From contig BLJB01000210.1 of NCBI GenBank assembly GCA_013423325.1, positions 37,503-101,502 on the forward strand: a stretch of 64,000 nucleotides of DNA, given 5' to 3'. The notes beneath the pieces were generated by a model that made no database searches, had not been told where the DNA came from, and saw only the letters and a list, made by a program, of their open reading frames with translations. The translations under genes were made by a program, and so were the position numbers. Shown piece by piece: positions 20,772 to 31,280 of this stretch. Each line of letters starts with the position of its first letter. Position 1 is the first letter of the stretch. Source of the DNA: Usnea hakonensis. Its lineage: Eukaryota > Ascomycota > Lecanoromycetes > Lecanorales > Parmeliaceae.

Positions 20772-22355
20772 TCATTGCCCGATCGCCAAGCATTCGTCCA
20801 AGAGCGAGAAGAGGGCTTCTCGGTCCTTTGCCGAGCCACCTTCCCAGCCAAAGTTGTCGTTATCGGTGTGTGTGTTCCCGTTCACATGGACGCCATTTGT
20901 CAGAACCCCGTTCACCCGGGCGCCGCTTCGCTCCGTCTCAGCGTCTTTCATCTCCACGTCCTCCTCAGGGTGCCTGCCCCATCCTTCCAGGACGCCTTCT
21001 GGCCAGCCGCCCATTATGTTCTCCACGACTGTCGGCATCTGGCCTATGCCACAGTCGCCACCAATGTCTAATGCGATCCGGAAGTCACCCATTCCGAGTG
21101 GTCTCCTGGCTGCCGCTTCTTTGGCTTCTGCAGGCAAGAGATTGCTCACCATGCCTCTCGACATCTCGCCTTTGGAAAACATGTTCTCTTCCCTTTCAAG
21201 TTGTTGCCGGTAGCGGTGCGTACTTATGGAAATCGAACCTGCCGCGCCGGCGAGATTGCTTCGAGTTTTGGCAAGTACAGAGCCGATGACAGACTTGATG
21301 AATTGTTCTGTGGCAGTGGCCATGAATTCTGCGCAGGCGGCAGAGGGACCATTAGGGAGCGATTGTTCGTAGCAGATGGGAACCATGCGATTGTGGATTG
21401 TGTCCGTGTCAGGGAATTCGCCCGTTTCACTGGCCAGAGGCTGAGAGTAGCGCTTGCGGATTTCGAGATCCCAGTCTGAATGTTGGAGAGATTAGTGATA
21501 ATGACAAGCGGACATGGACAAGTAAAATGAATAGGACTGAATTCTTACTTGTCTTGTTGAGTCCACCAGCGCTCGCAGGCACACTGTCTGGTAGCCTGAT
21601 CATCTTTGCAGCATGGTAATCGTTCATTGAGGAGGCTACTGAGTGGGAAACATTGTCGTACGTCTCACCCTAGACGAAGATAGTCGGTATTAGCGGCTGA
21701 TCTATTTCGATGGAGTGTCCATGGACGAGCTACGTCGAGAAAGGATTCCCAGCACCATCAGGCTACTCACGTCGGGTACTTCTTTCAACCTCCGTCGGTC
21801 CCTCGGTGGCAGACGCATGATCTCTATCTTTAGTCGTTGCTCTGCTGCATCTCCAGAGACGGGCTTGGCAAGCACTGTTGGCTTGTCGTTTGCTGAAACC
21901 CATGGCGCAACTCCGGGTTCAGGAAGATCGCGACCAACATTTGCGAATATCCCTGCTATCAATTGATTGTGTAGATGTTCCGTATTTGGGTCCACTGTAA
22001 CGTAGTGGTCTATTTGGAATGAGAGCTCGTTTTGATTGAGTTCGCCTATGGGAGCATGCTTTCGTCAGCTTCCTCTCATACAGTGAATATAGTAGCCGCA
22101 GTACAAGGGAGAGGACTCACCGAGTATGAAAAGACCAATAGCTTCCTTGTACTTTGCAAAGTTCTCCCCAACGGCAGCCTTTAGGCTGGTGTAGTATGGT
22201 TCTAGATCGATGCGCTGCGCGCCGCTGACTGTTTTGATAGCTTTCTGTGAGGGTGATGCTGAGATACCGTTTGGTTGTTTAAGTGACAAGGCATTTGGAA
22301 AGGCTGAAGATATGGAGTCTGAGCGGCTTAGCGCAGCTGGATCAATGTCCGGCAT
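20772..22355 (-). CDS. HFI1: SAGA complex subunit HFI1/ADA1
   Basis: Exons 22121-22355, 21771-22045, 21549-21669 and 20772-21475 (three introns, donors GTGAGT, GTGAGT, GTAAGA) give 444 aa in one consistent frame. The N-terminal part carries the SAGA-Tad1 signature: RIDLEPYYTSLKAAVGENF, KYKEAIGLFILG-ELNQNELSF, HLHNQLIAGIFANVGRDLPE. Then come KPTVLAKPVSGDAAEQRLK, LPDSVPASAGGLNKT-NWDLE, YRQQLEREENMF, and EAKEAAARRPLGMGDFRIAL with a GQMP..V.NIMGG segment. HFI1 is a structural subunit that helps hold the SAGA histone acetyltransferase coactivator together in the nucleus. The C-terminus is acidic and ends in a helix (DREALFSLLDECLAIGQ). Confidence 0.92.
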
Positions 22356-23726
22356 AGCGTTGGCTGGTGTTTAGCTAGGGGCATACGCCTGGTTGTTCTA
22401 TGGGCGCCGACGCCCCATTAGTCAAGAGTGAGCCCAGATATCATGTAAATACCATCTAGTGCCAAAAATCTATGATAAAATGATGCCTGTATTGTGGATG
22501 ATCAGTCGCAGATGTTAAAGTATGGACAATTCACAAAGCTGGGGAGGCGTTTAACGCGACTAGACACTAAGCGCCGGCAGTTGCTATAAAAGGTTCTTAT
22601 CTTGTTGTCTCAACGCTCAAAGTACGTATATCTAAACAGCAAGCGAGAGAGCTGAACTCTGTAAGGAATTTATAAAAATACATGCTATATATATTCTCGA
22701 TAGTAAGTATTTTATGACAGCCATACCTATCTTCTCAATTGCACCGTGTTATCTAGATCGTCCATATTACTTAATATATCGTTTCAGGAAAGCCACATAA
22801 AAGTGTCAAGTATATATATATGCTTGTTACTTGAGAGTCATGTTTTTCTGACGGAAAGTCTATCAAAACTCTCTGCTTCGAGAAGGAAGCAATCATCGTC
22901 ACCTCATTCTATGATTTCATCTCTCCAGATCCCGTTGTCATTCATTCTGACGAGAGATTTGGAACAATTTTGGCCATGTACCCACAGATAAAGTCGTTCA
23001 ATATAAAATCAAATGCAAAAAAGCGTCAGCTATTGCATTAGCTATTGTGTTCTCACCATGACTGGACTGGCGGACTTGAATGAGTGAACAGAGAGAAACC
23101 TTGCCTAGTTTCACCCCCAGGGGATTCGCTAAACCTTCGAGATGGCATTGGGGAGAAAGATAGTACGGGTAAAGTCGGCAATATGGGGAGATATTGCTGC
23201 GATGCCGTTCCCAATAACACCGCAACTATGCATACTTCTTCTTTGGTCTCAACTGGACGTAGTACGAGATGCTGACCCTGAGTCATTGACTTGGCCGATT
23301 GTCCATGAAGTGGCCTTTACGCTTCATAGCGTCGGAGGTCATCGTACTCGCAACCTATGCAGTCTCCTAAACCTCCTAGGGTGTTTGGCTACCTCATCAT
23401 GCATCTGGATCCTCCATCTTTGGGCACCAGATAACACCATGGTGCTCTTACCAAAGGTAGGATCAAACCCAACTATACTCGCTTAGAAAATGCAAGTGTG
23501 AAGATGTGGTTCCGGAAAGTTCTATATATAACGGGCCTAGGGTTACGGATACTGGAACTAGCAAGTCTTTCATTTCACACCGTGAACTTGTATACAACAA
23601 ATCACAACATCCAAAACACCCTTTGCTTCAGCAAACTTTAATTGATTTCGACTCTACTCCCTTCGTGGTGTTTGAGATCTGGTACAATTTACGATAAACC
23701 TATAAACCATACTCTAAACACACGAA
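22356..23726. other. Long intergenic stretch, no gene recognised
   Basis: About 1.37 kb with several short open frames on both strands (for example around 22,746-22,991 and 23,142-23,486), none resembling a known protein or showing a clear intron-exon structure. AT-rich around 22,660-22,830. It may hold the promoters of the flanking genes, an unrecognised non-coding gene or a decayed gene. Confidence 0.45.
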
Positions 23727-25380
23727 ATGTCTCGTTTGCCTGCAGAGATATGGCATCAAATCGCCGGTGATGTATGGCTGCCTGGAAGAAGATCAACAAA
23801 GAGACCTGTTATTGATGCTTTAATCTAGGTGTACGCTGCCAGAGACCTGGATACGATCATGACAATGAGCTCGTTGAGCAAATCTATCCACGTTCAGACC
23901 AATTCATGGTTCTACCATCGTATAGAGTTAGATATGGGCAATCCCCATCAAATTTTGAGTTTCATTTCGAATTTGAGTAATGCGAACGCAGCCTACATCC
24001 GTTCCTTAACTATCTTGCCGATTAAAAATGTAGTCAACCGGCTACCGGTAGGAACGCTCGAGGGTCTAGTGCGGACTCTCCCAATGTTGCGCATCTTCAG
24101 GTAATCAGGCCGCCCCTGCCGTGCCTAGAGAAGCTGACAAAAGACATAAAGCTGGTATTGCAGTCTGGCGATTGGAGAACCACTACTAAGAGTACTCGAA
24201 GACCGCTCCAACATATCTGAAGTACGGGTGTCCTATCAAGTTGCGACGCCTCTCGAACCCATGTTCCCTTTCAGTACACTATCCCCATCCTGGAAGTTGA
24301 CCCTCTTGAAATTGTTGATTGAATATGATCGGAGCGGACGACCGAATGTAAACTCTCAGCTTTGCCAGATGGCTATCCTTAACGCACCAAACTTGGTCAA
24401 TCTTCACGTCTCCTTCCAGTACCCAACACATCCGGATTACTTCGATGACCATAATCGTACACTGGGAACTTTCAATTTCTACACCGCCCAGGGCCTCCCG
24501 ACAATAAAGTTCCTGACACTGTATGGCTACACCGTTGGCCTCGTGCGCGAGAATGAGATGGAACATAGAATTCAGACTTCAGCTCTTCGAGAACTCGTTT
24601 TAACACCTGGGCCGGGATCGAACCTCGAAATCTTCTTAACGACATTGATGCACAGCGGCGAACTCCACTTAAAAGTCCTTGAGCTACGTTGGAAATATCC
24701 CGGTATGCTCGATTCGTTCGCTTATCAGTGGGTCACGTTCTTTACCGGTTTTCTTCAGCAGTTCAAAGGCCTAAAGAAGTTGCTTATAAAAGGTGATATC
24801 GTGAGGCCGTTTTCCGCCTTGAGTAATGGCATTAGTTGGCACGGTGAGACACTGGAAGAATTGACATTGCACAATTCGCCCGATGCCAGCTCGCTGTTTT
24901 ATCGATCAAGGGAGCCAGCCTTGGGAACAGCCGTTCAAGAGATTGAAACTCTCGCGGACACATGCCCACGCCTTCGGGGAATAACTCTAGATTTGTATTT
25001 CGGCGATGTGAGTAGATTCTCACACAGATGTGCAAACCAACCAGGACTAATTCCCAACGATTCAGGACTTGGCACTGCAACGAACCTTCCAGCGTTTCCA
25101 GGCCCTGGAAAAGCTTGTCATCTACAGTCCACTCTACGACGAGTATGGGCATCGCTGTCCACCTCACGCAGATTCCCGATACGTCTACGCACTTGCCGTT
25201 CAGCTTAGATCATCGTCTCTTCGAGAAGTCATTCTCCATTTCGGTTCACGATTCAGCTCCTTCACGGAACCTTACATCGGGCACGCCGAATTGGAGCACG
25301 AGCACCGTATGGTGTGGCACATTGAGTACCCGAAGCCTGATGATGGCTACGCGAATATCAAGGTTTGGCGTTCGGTTTAA
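23727..25380 (+). CDS. F-box-like protein with leucine-rich-repeat-like C-terminal region
   Basis: Exons 23727-23771, 23829-24100, 24164-25007 and 25066-25380 have all phases consistent and give 491 aa. The first codons plus exon 2 make an F-box-like helix pair: MSRLPAEIWHQIAGD-VYAARDLDTIMTMSS with KSIHVQTNSWFYHRIEL. The rest has the irregular Leu/Ile spacing of fungal F-box/LRR-like proteins (LRSL-type segments such as ALRELVLTPG, LHLKVLELRW, FKGLKKLLIKG, GETLEELTLHN). Such proteins usually pick substrates for an SCF ubiquitin ligase, but the target is unknown and the F-box is weak. The last intron was placed because the frame after 25,008 degenerates and LYFGD-DLALQRTFQRFQALEKL reads through smoothly. 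Confidence 0.75.
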
Positions 25381-25814
25381 AAGGGGAGGAAATGGGTATA
25401 TAGGAAGTTGATGGCTCGGGTTCAGCCTATGATGAAACTTGTGGATTTGTCCACGAGGTATTAGATGAAGGCAAGGCTTTCGAATATGAACGCTGGAGCT
25501 GAAGGAGCATATGTTTTTTTCATGGCCGATCAGCGGTCAAGCGATTAGGAAAAGAGGCCATCTTATATCGGCGTCCTGTAGAGCCACGCATTCGTGGACG
25601 ATGTGCAGAGCCTTAGACGGCGGATATACAAGGCAGTCCAATTGAAAATTTGCAAAGACACAAGACATGGTATCCGCGGTGACGTTCCTCAAGCTCTGCT
25701 TCTACCTGTCATTCAGGCAGGGTGCCTACAAGATTTTGAGCCTACAAGATTTTGACGATTCATTTGCATAAAACCCGCATTCCTAACACCAAGTAGATGA
25801 AAAACTGAAATACT
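25381..25814. other. Convergent intergenic region, no gene recognised
   Basis: 434 bp between stop codons. A short direct repeat (CCTACAAGATTTTGA) appears twice near 25,727-25,757. Otherwise nothing was seen. Confidence 0.5.
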
Positions 25815-26795
25815 CTACAAAGCTCCATCCGTCCTCAATTTCTCGTTCCCCCAAGGCTCCTCCTTAAGCGATGTCAAACCGGCAAGCGGCTCGCAAGTCT
25901 TCCTTCCACTCATGGGTCCTGGACTCGGCAGCTTGACCCCCTTCGCGGAATATCCTCTCGCCGCCTGGCGCTCCACCTCTCCACCTTTGCCACTCTGATC
26001 TCTGTCCGCTCCCTGTCTTTGTCCCATCCCCGTCTCACTTTCGCCTCCAATTCCAGCGGTCCCACCAGCTGCCCCCGTAGCGTGTGCGGTTTCCTGCAGT
26101 GCTTTGAGGAGGGTGACGATTGATTCAGGGGTCAAGTCTTCGTAGTAGTCATCGTTGATCTGGACCATAGGGGCATTGACACATGCTCCTAGGCATTCGA
26201 CTTCGGAAAAGGTAAACATGCGGTCTTCGGTAGTTTGGCCCGGGTGGATGCCAAGATGGCCTTCGATGGCAGCCATTATCTTGTCAGAACCGCAGCCACC
26301 TAACTGGCATGGAGTCGTTGTGCAAGCTTGTAGGTGAAACCTGCCCACTGGGTCCCGGTTGTACATTGTGTAGAAGGTGGCCACTTCGTAGACTCGCATT
26401 GGGGGCATTTCCAGCAATTTGGCCACCTCGTTCATAACGCTTATGGATGTGAAGCCGTGCTGGCGCTGGCCTAGGTCGAGTAGAGGCATGACGGCTGCTT
26501 TCTTGTATTGTGGGGGATAGCGTTTTAAGATTTCGGCAATCAACTTTTGATTGATCTCATTGAATTTGAAGGGTATCGATGGGTTATTCTCTGGGCTATC
26601 CCGGTGCTACGAATTGTGTCAGGAAATACAGATATGGCTATAAAGCACGAGGTGGAAGATGGAAGCACTGACGACTTGGAGGGCGTCGCTTGCCACTCTT
26701 GGTGTGGTGCTCAGGAATCGGCATTGCGGTCGTCTTGACAATTGCGAAGATTGAGTGATACATCTCGAAAGCCGAGGTAAGACTTTGGAAGCCAT
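25815..26795 (-). CDS. Mitochondrial complex I 24-kDa subunit (NDUFV2/NuoE type)
   Basis: Exons 26673-26795 and 25815-26606 give 304 aa. The first exon encodes a mitochondrial presequence (MASKVLPRLSRC...RRPQCRFLSTTPR). The mature part begins HRDSPENNPSIPFKFNEINQ. The thioredoxin-like 2Fe-2S fold is evident: QRQHGFTSISVMNEVA, YEVATFYTMYNRDPVG, cluster cysteines C136 and C141 (ACTTTPC) and C179 and C183 (ECLGAC), and VQINDDYYEDLTPE. It binds the N1a cluster in the peripheral arm of NADH:ubiquinone oxidoreductase. The C-terminus keeps the fungal SPGPMSGRKTCEP and LTSLKEEPWG, but a Gly/Gln-rich linker of ~40 residues precedes it. The donor GTCAGT is unusual. Divergent from the ArAE/BRE4-type gene. 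Confidence 0.94.
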
Positions 26796-27059
26796 TACGT
26801 TGATGCTTGGTTCTGGCGACTTTTGGAAGAAGCTCTACAAATGATGCGTTGCCAAGAGTTCAGATTGCGCTAAACTCTATCAGGCTTCTTTAGCGCGCAT
26901 GTGGAACGCGACAAGCTTCTGGAATTAGGAAGCTCTCGGAAAGAACAAACCACGATCATGGTCTGAATCAAGTCTATTGTCGCTGGTGAATAGCAAACAC
27001 CGGAGACGCCAATGATCCTCTGCGTGGTCTTTGGCGGTAAATAAAATGAGGAGGCCAAG
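26796..27059. promoter_or_regulatory. Divergent promoter region complex I 24-kDa / ArAE-BRE4-type gene
   Basis: 264 bp between two opposed start codons. Both promoters must share it. No individual element is asserted. Confidence 0.45.
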
Positions 27060-30000
27060 ATGACCTCCAATGTCAACGGAGGGAATGTCTCTCCAATACA
27101 GCGCCAATCGCTACGACCAAAGGCAAGTTGGCTGGTTAAGCCAAGCGTGAAGGTTGCTTATGTATCCATAGCGACAATTGCGGCAGGCTACCCTCATTCT
27201 ACCAAAGACCGGTCGACGTGTCAAAAGGAATGTAACATTCGGACCCTCACCAGGTCTTCCGGCTGCGAATGTCGATGGAGCAGACGAGCAGTCTCGATTA
27301 TTCCAGAGGCTAAAGCATCAAGGTTCACAAAATGGGATATTTACAGTGCTACTCGATAGTGCAAAGGATAGGATGAAGCAGGCATGGAACTTTGCAAACT
27401 CGAAGACCGGCCGCGGCGTTTTCAAGTGTTCAATTGCCTACCTGATAGGGAGTATGGCAACCTTTGTGCCCGTCATCGCCGGGACTCTGGGAAAGCAAGA
27501 TGGGAAGCATATGGTAGCGACGATCACGGTCTACTTTCACCCTGCCAGGTCGAAGGGCAGCATGGTTGAAGCTATGATATGCGCAGTACTAGCTTTTGCC
27601 TACGCCGTTTTCATTTCTTTCTCCAGCATGGGGGTCTCGATATTGTTTGGGAGAACGTTGGATATGCTTGTACTCGGTCATATCGTTGTCCTGATTGTAT
27701 TTTGTGGTGGAGGGCTTGGTTTTGTTGGGTGGATCAAACAGCGGCTCGGCCATCCATTAGTAAACATCTCGTGCTCTTTGACCTCTCTTGCCATAATCAC
27801 TGTCTTGACCAAAGAAGGTGCAGTCCAAGCTGCAGAGTTCTCGGACGACAAAGTGACACAAGTGATGATAATGATATTGATGGGAGTCTTTGCCACAACA
27901 GCTGTCTCTTTCGTCATCTGGCCGGTATCAGCAAGGGACGAGCTGAGAGAAGGTCTGATTCAAGTGACGGACTCTTTCGGAGACTTGCTTGCTATGATCA
28001 CCCGAGGATTCCTTACCGGGTCAGAAGAAGAACTTCACCAGCAAAGCTTCCGAGATGCCTCAGACAAATATAAGAAAGTTTTTAATTCGCTTACCAAGAA
28101 CCTGAAGGAAGCCAAATACGAACACTACGTACTTGGTACCGAGAAAGAGTACCAGCTGGAGGCAAAATTGGTCAACTGCATACAAAGACTAGCACAGAAC
28201 GTTGGCGGCTTGCGCAGTGCTGCGACTACACAGTTCCTTCTCATGTCACAGTCTACTGCGTCAGGATCAGCAACACCAGCGAGTACAACCAATGCACCTA
28301 CACCAAAGTTTGGGTACTTTGAACCCATTTCGAGTAGTGTAACGTCTCCCTCCGAGGATCACGGCGTGCTGGCAGCGATCGATGAGTCACCCGAAAACGC
28401 ATCCTGGGAAGATACAGCTCATTCTTTCGAAGAGAACGGGAGCATACATAGCATTACATCTCCCTCCGATATTTTTGCAAAATTCGTTATTCAACTAGGT
28501 CCCAGCATGGTCAGCACATTGTTTTCTCTTGATCCGTAAGCGATGCTGACAGGACTATTTAGAAATCACTTGCTGTAACATTGAAAAAGCTGTTGGATGA
28601 GCTTCCATATGCCCCTGATGGTAGCATTGCTGTCAATGCTCATTTTAGAACAAGCTTAGATGATGCAATTGACTTGTATAAAAGTTCGCGGGAGGAAGCA
28701 TTAAGTCAGCTATACAAGACAAAAGCGCTTACCAGACCAAGTCCAATCGAAATGGAAGCGGATTTTGAGGAGGTCGCGGCAAGTTGCGGCTATTTTAGTT
28801 TCTCTCTTCTGGACTTTGCCAACGAGATGAGGGCATATGTTGAGATTCTAGACGATTTGAAGCTGGAAGTCGAAGAGCGGCCGGATGGGAAGACATGGAA
28901 CTGGCTCAAGGTATGGCGCAAAATGAGCGAGTCTAAGCGAGGACAACACCATAATGACCCTGGTACGTGGCTGTTGGCGGCTCAATTTCTACCCTCATCA
29001 CTCCATGTTGTCTGCATCAAAGTTCTACCGCATATGGAATTTGATTGATCGACTTTTATCCCCTCCACCTTCCTTTTCCTCTTCACGCCCCTCTTTCCCC
29101 CTTTTTTCTTTACGAAAATGCCTTTGTGGATTCAATCTCTACAAATCGATGTCTTCTTGTTTCACAATATTGTTCCATTGATTCTTGATCCTGCTGGCTA
29201 ACTTGGAATAGAACGAGAAAGCCTCATAGCACAGAATGAAGAGAGTGATATCCCAAGAGAAATTCCTAGCCCAGCCGAGAGGAAAGCTGCTAGCGGATTG
29301 ACATCTGCTCGGGAAGGTCCGAAATGGTCTTATAGCTACCGGTTGTGGAGGGCACTGAGTGTATTCCGACGAGACGATGTCAAATTCGCCGTCAAAGTAG
29401 GCATTGGAGCGGCGCTTTACGCTCTGCCATCATTCTTAGCAGCTACAAGACCATTGTACCAACACTGGCGCGGAGAATGGGGGCTTCTTTCCTACATGCT
29501 GGTGTGCGCAATGACGATTGGTGCTTCCAATACAACAGGCTTCGCGCGATTCTTCGGCACATGCATTGGAGCCGTTTGCGCCATCGTATCCTGGATCGCT
29601 TCAGCAGGCAACGCAGTACTCCTGGCATTCTTCGGCTGGCTAATGGCACTTTGGACAGCATATATCATAGTTGCTCAAGGGAAAGGACCGATGGGCCGCT
29701 TTATCATGCTAACATACAATCTGTCGGCTCTCTACGCTTACTCTTTGTCAGTGCAAGAGGTTGACGGCGATGATGATGAGGGAGGTAATACCCCAGTAAT
29801 CACGGAAATTGTACTTCACCGGGTAGTTGCAGTTCTCTCGGGGTAAGTTTTCTGTTAGAAGTACAATTGAACTTCCCTAACGCCTCTACGCAGATGTCTT
29901 TGGGGGTTGATTGTGACGCGCCTTGTCTGGCCCATTAGCGCGCGTGAGAAGTTCAAAGACGGTCTCAGTATCTTGTGGCTGCGCATGGGTCTTGTTTGGA

Positions 30001-30733
30001 AACGTGATCCGCTTGCCACACTCACGGAAGGAGAGAGCCCGAATGCCTACATGGACCTTCGAGAGGAGTTCGAACTCCAACGCTATTTACTGCGGCTCGA
30101 AAACTTGAAAAGCTCGGCTGCTTCCGAAGTTGACCTTCGAGGACCATTCCCTGATACCGCCTATTCCCGGATCCTGAAGAGTACCGATGCTATGCTCGAT
30201 GCGTTCCACGCGATGAATGTCATGATTATGAAGAATCCCAAGGCGACAAACGCCGAAGCCAAGGCGTTGGAGTACACCGTCAAGGAAAGAACATATCTAA
30301 GCACAAGAATAAGCCATCTATTCCAAGGTACTCACAATCATTCCCCTTTCTCATCACGGCGTCTGCTAACACATCCATAGTGCTCGCCTCCTCAATGAAG
30401 CTCGAATACCCCCTGAACGAGGCTCTGCCCAACATCGACAATGCGCGAGACAGGTTGCTCGCCAAGATCTTCCGCTTTCGCAAAGAGGAACAGGATGCGA
30501 TGGGCGTGACGGACCAGGATTTCGAACTGCTGTATGCTTACGGTAAGTCACTCGGAAAACGAAAAGCCCCCCTCTGTGTATGTGTGTGTGTGTGTGTGTG
30601 TGTGTCTGTGTGTGCTGACCTATCTACCTAAGCTCTCGTCACGGGCCAGCTCTCCAAAGAAATCACAGACGTGGGCGGGGAGATTGAAAAGCTGTTTGGT
30701 GTCCTGAATGAGGAGTTGTTGCGGCTACAATAG
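27060..30733 (+). CDS. ArAE/FUSC-type membrane protein (BRE4-like, DUF2421 family)
   Basis: Seven exons: 27060-27134 (tentative), 27187-28509, 28563-28962, 29212-29842, 29894-30327, 30381-30542, 30633-30733, giving 1,041 aa. It contains two FUSC-like membrane halves. The first (exon 2) begins with GRGVFKCSIAYLIGSMATFV and GKHMVATITVYFHPARSKGS, followed by several helices and SFVIWPVSARDELREGL. The second (exon 4) has DDVKFAVKVGIGAALYALPSF, RGEWGLLSYMLVCAMTIG and ASNTTGFARFFGT, and exon 5 repeats the hallmark TRLVWPISAREKF. This is the architecture of yeast BRE4-like (brefeldin A sensitivity) and aromatic-acid-exporter-type proteins. The transported substrate is unknown. Donor GTCAGC of intron 2 is unusual. 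Intron 6 carries a (TG)n run. Exon 1 and its join are the least certain part. Confidence 0.87.
30575..30614. repeat. (TG)n microsatellite in an intron
   Basis: TG repeats with single TA and TC interruptions, wholly within intron 6 of the ArAE/BRE4-type gene, close to the acceptor. Confidence 0.9.
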
Positions 30734-31280
30734 AATCCCAAGTATTACAAAACAGACATACCTTGTATACTTGTACTACACACCATATAGATAGAGAGCT
30801 TTCTATGGATGCAAAATCCCAGCATTGCTGCATGGAAGTACCCATGATTTGCAATTGATGAAGTTGTTCTCCTTGGTTTCCTTTCTTCTTTCCTTCCTTC
30901 CTTCCTTCCTTCCTTCGTGCTTGACAAACCTGGACTCTCATAGAGCAGCTTGAAAATTTGGAAAGGTCAGATGTACTCGTACACTACGAGGGGGACCGAT
31001 TACAGTATTGCTGCATTGAGTATATCATGGTAAAGTTGCCATGTAGGGTTCTGAACCCATGAGGTTTTACGCACGGTATTCATATACTGTTTTTCTTATT
31101 TGCTATCAAGTCTAAGGAAAAAAGAAAGGATGCACATTCATAAACCATCGTCATTCTCATTCTCGTTAATGATGTGTCGTGTCATTTGATAGGAAAGATG
31201 AAAGAGGATAAAAGAAAGGTCCAGAGAATGAAAGATTTAAAAGAAAAAACGACTGTGCTCGATCGTCATGTATAGGAAAA
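30734..31280. other. Convergent intergenic region with (TTCC)n microsatellite
   Basis: 547 bp between two stop codons. A pyrimidine tract with a TTCC repeat runs at about 30,890-30,915. No gene recognised. Confidence 0.55.

Noticed and set aside
28525..28562. GTAAGC donor at ~28,527 for ArAE/BRE4-type intron 2
   Set aside because: It would make an intron of under 40 bases and leave the wrong phase; the GTCAGC donor at 28,510 gives 53 bases and the family-like joint.
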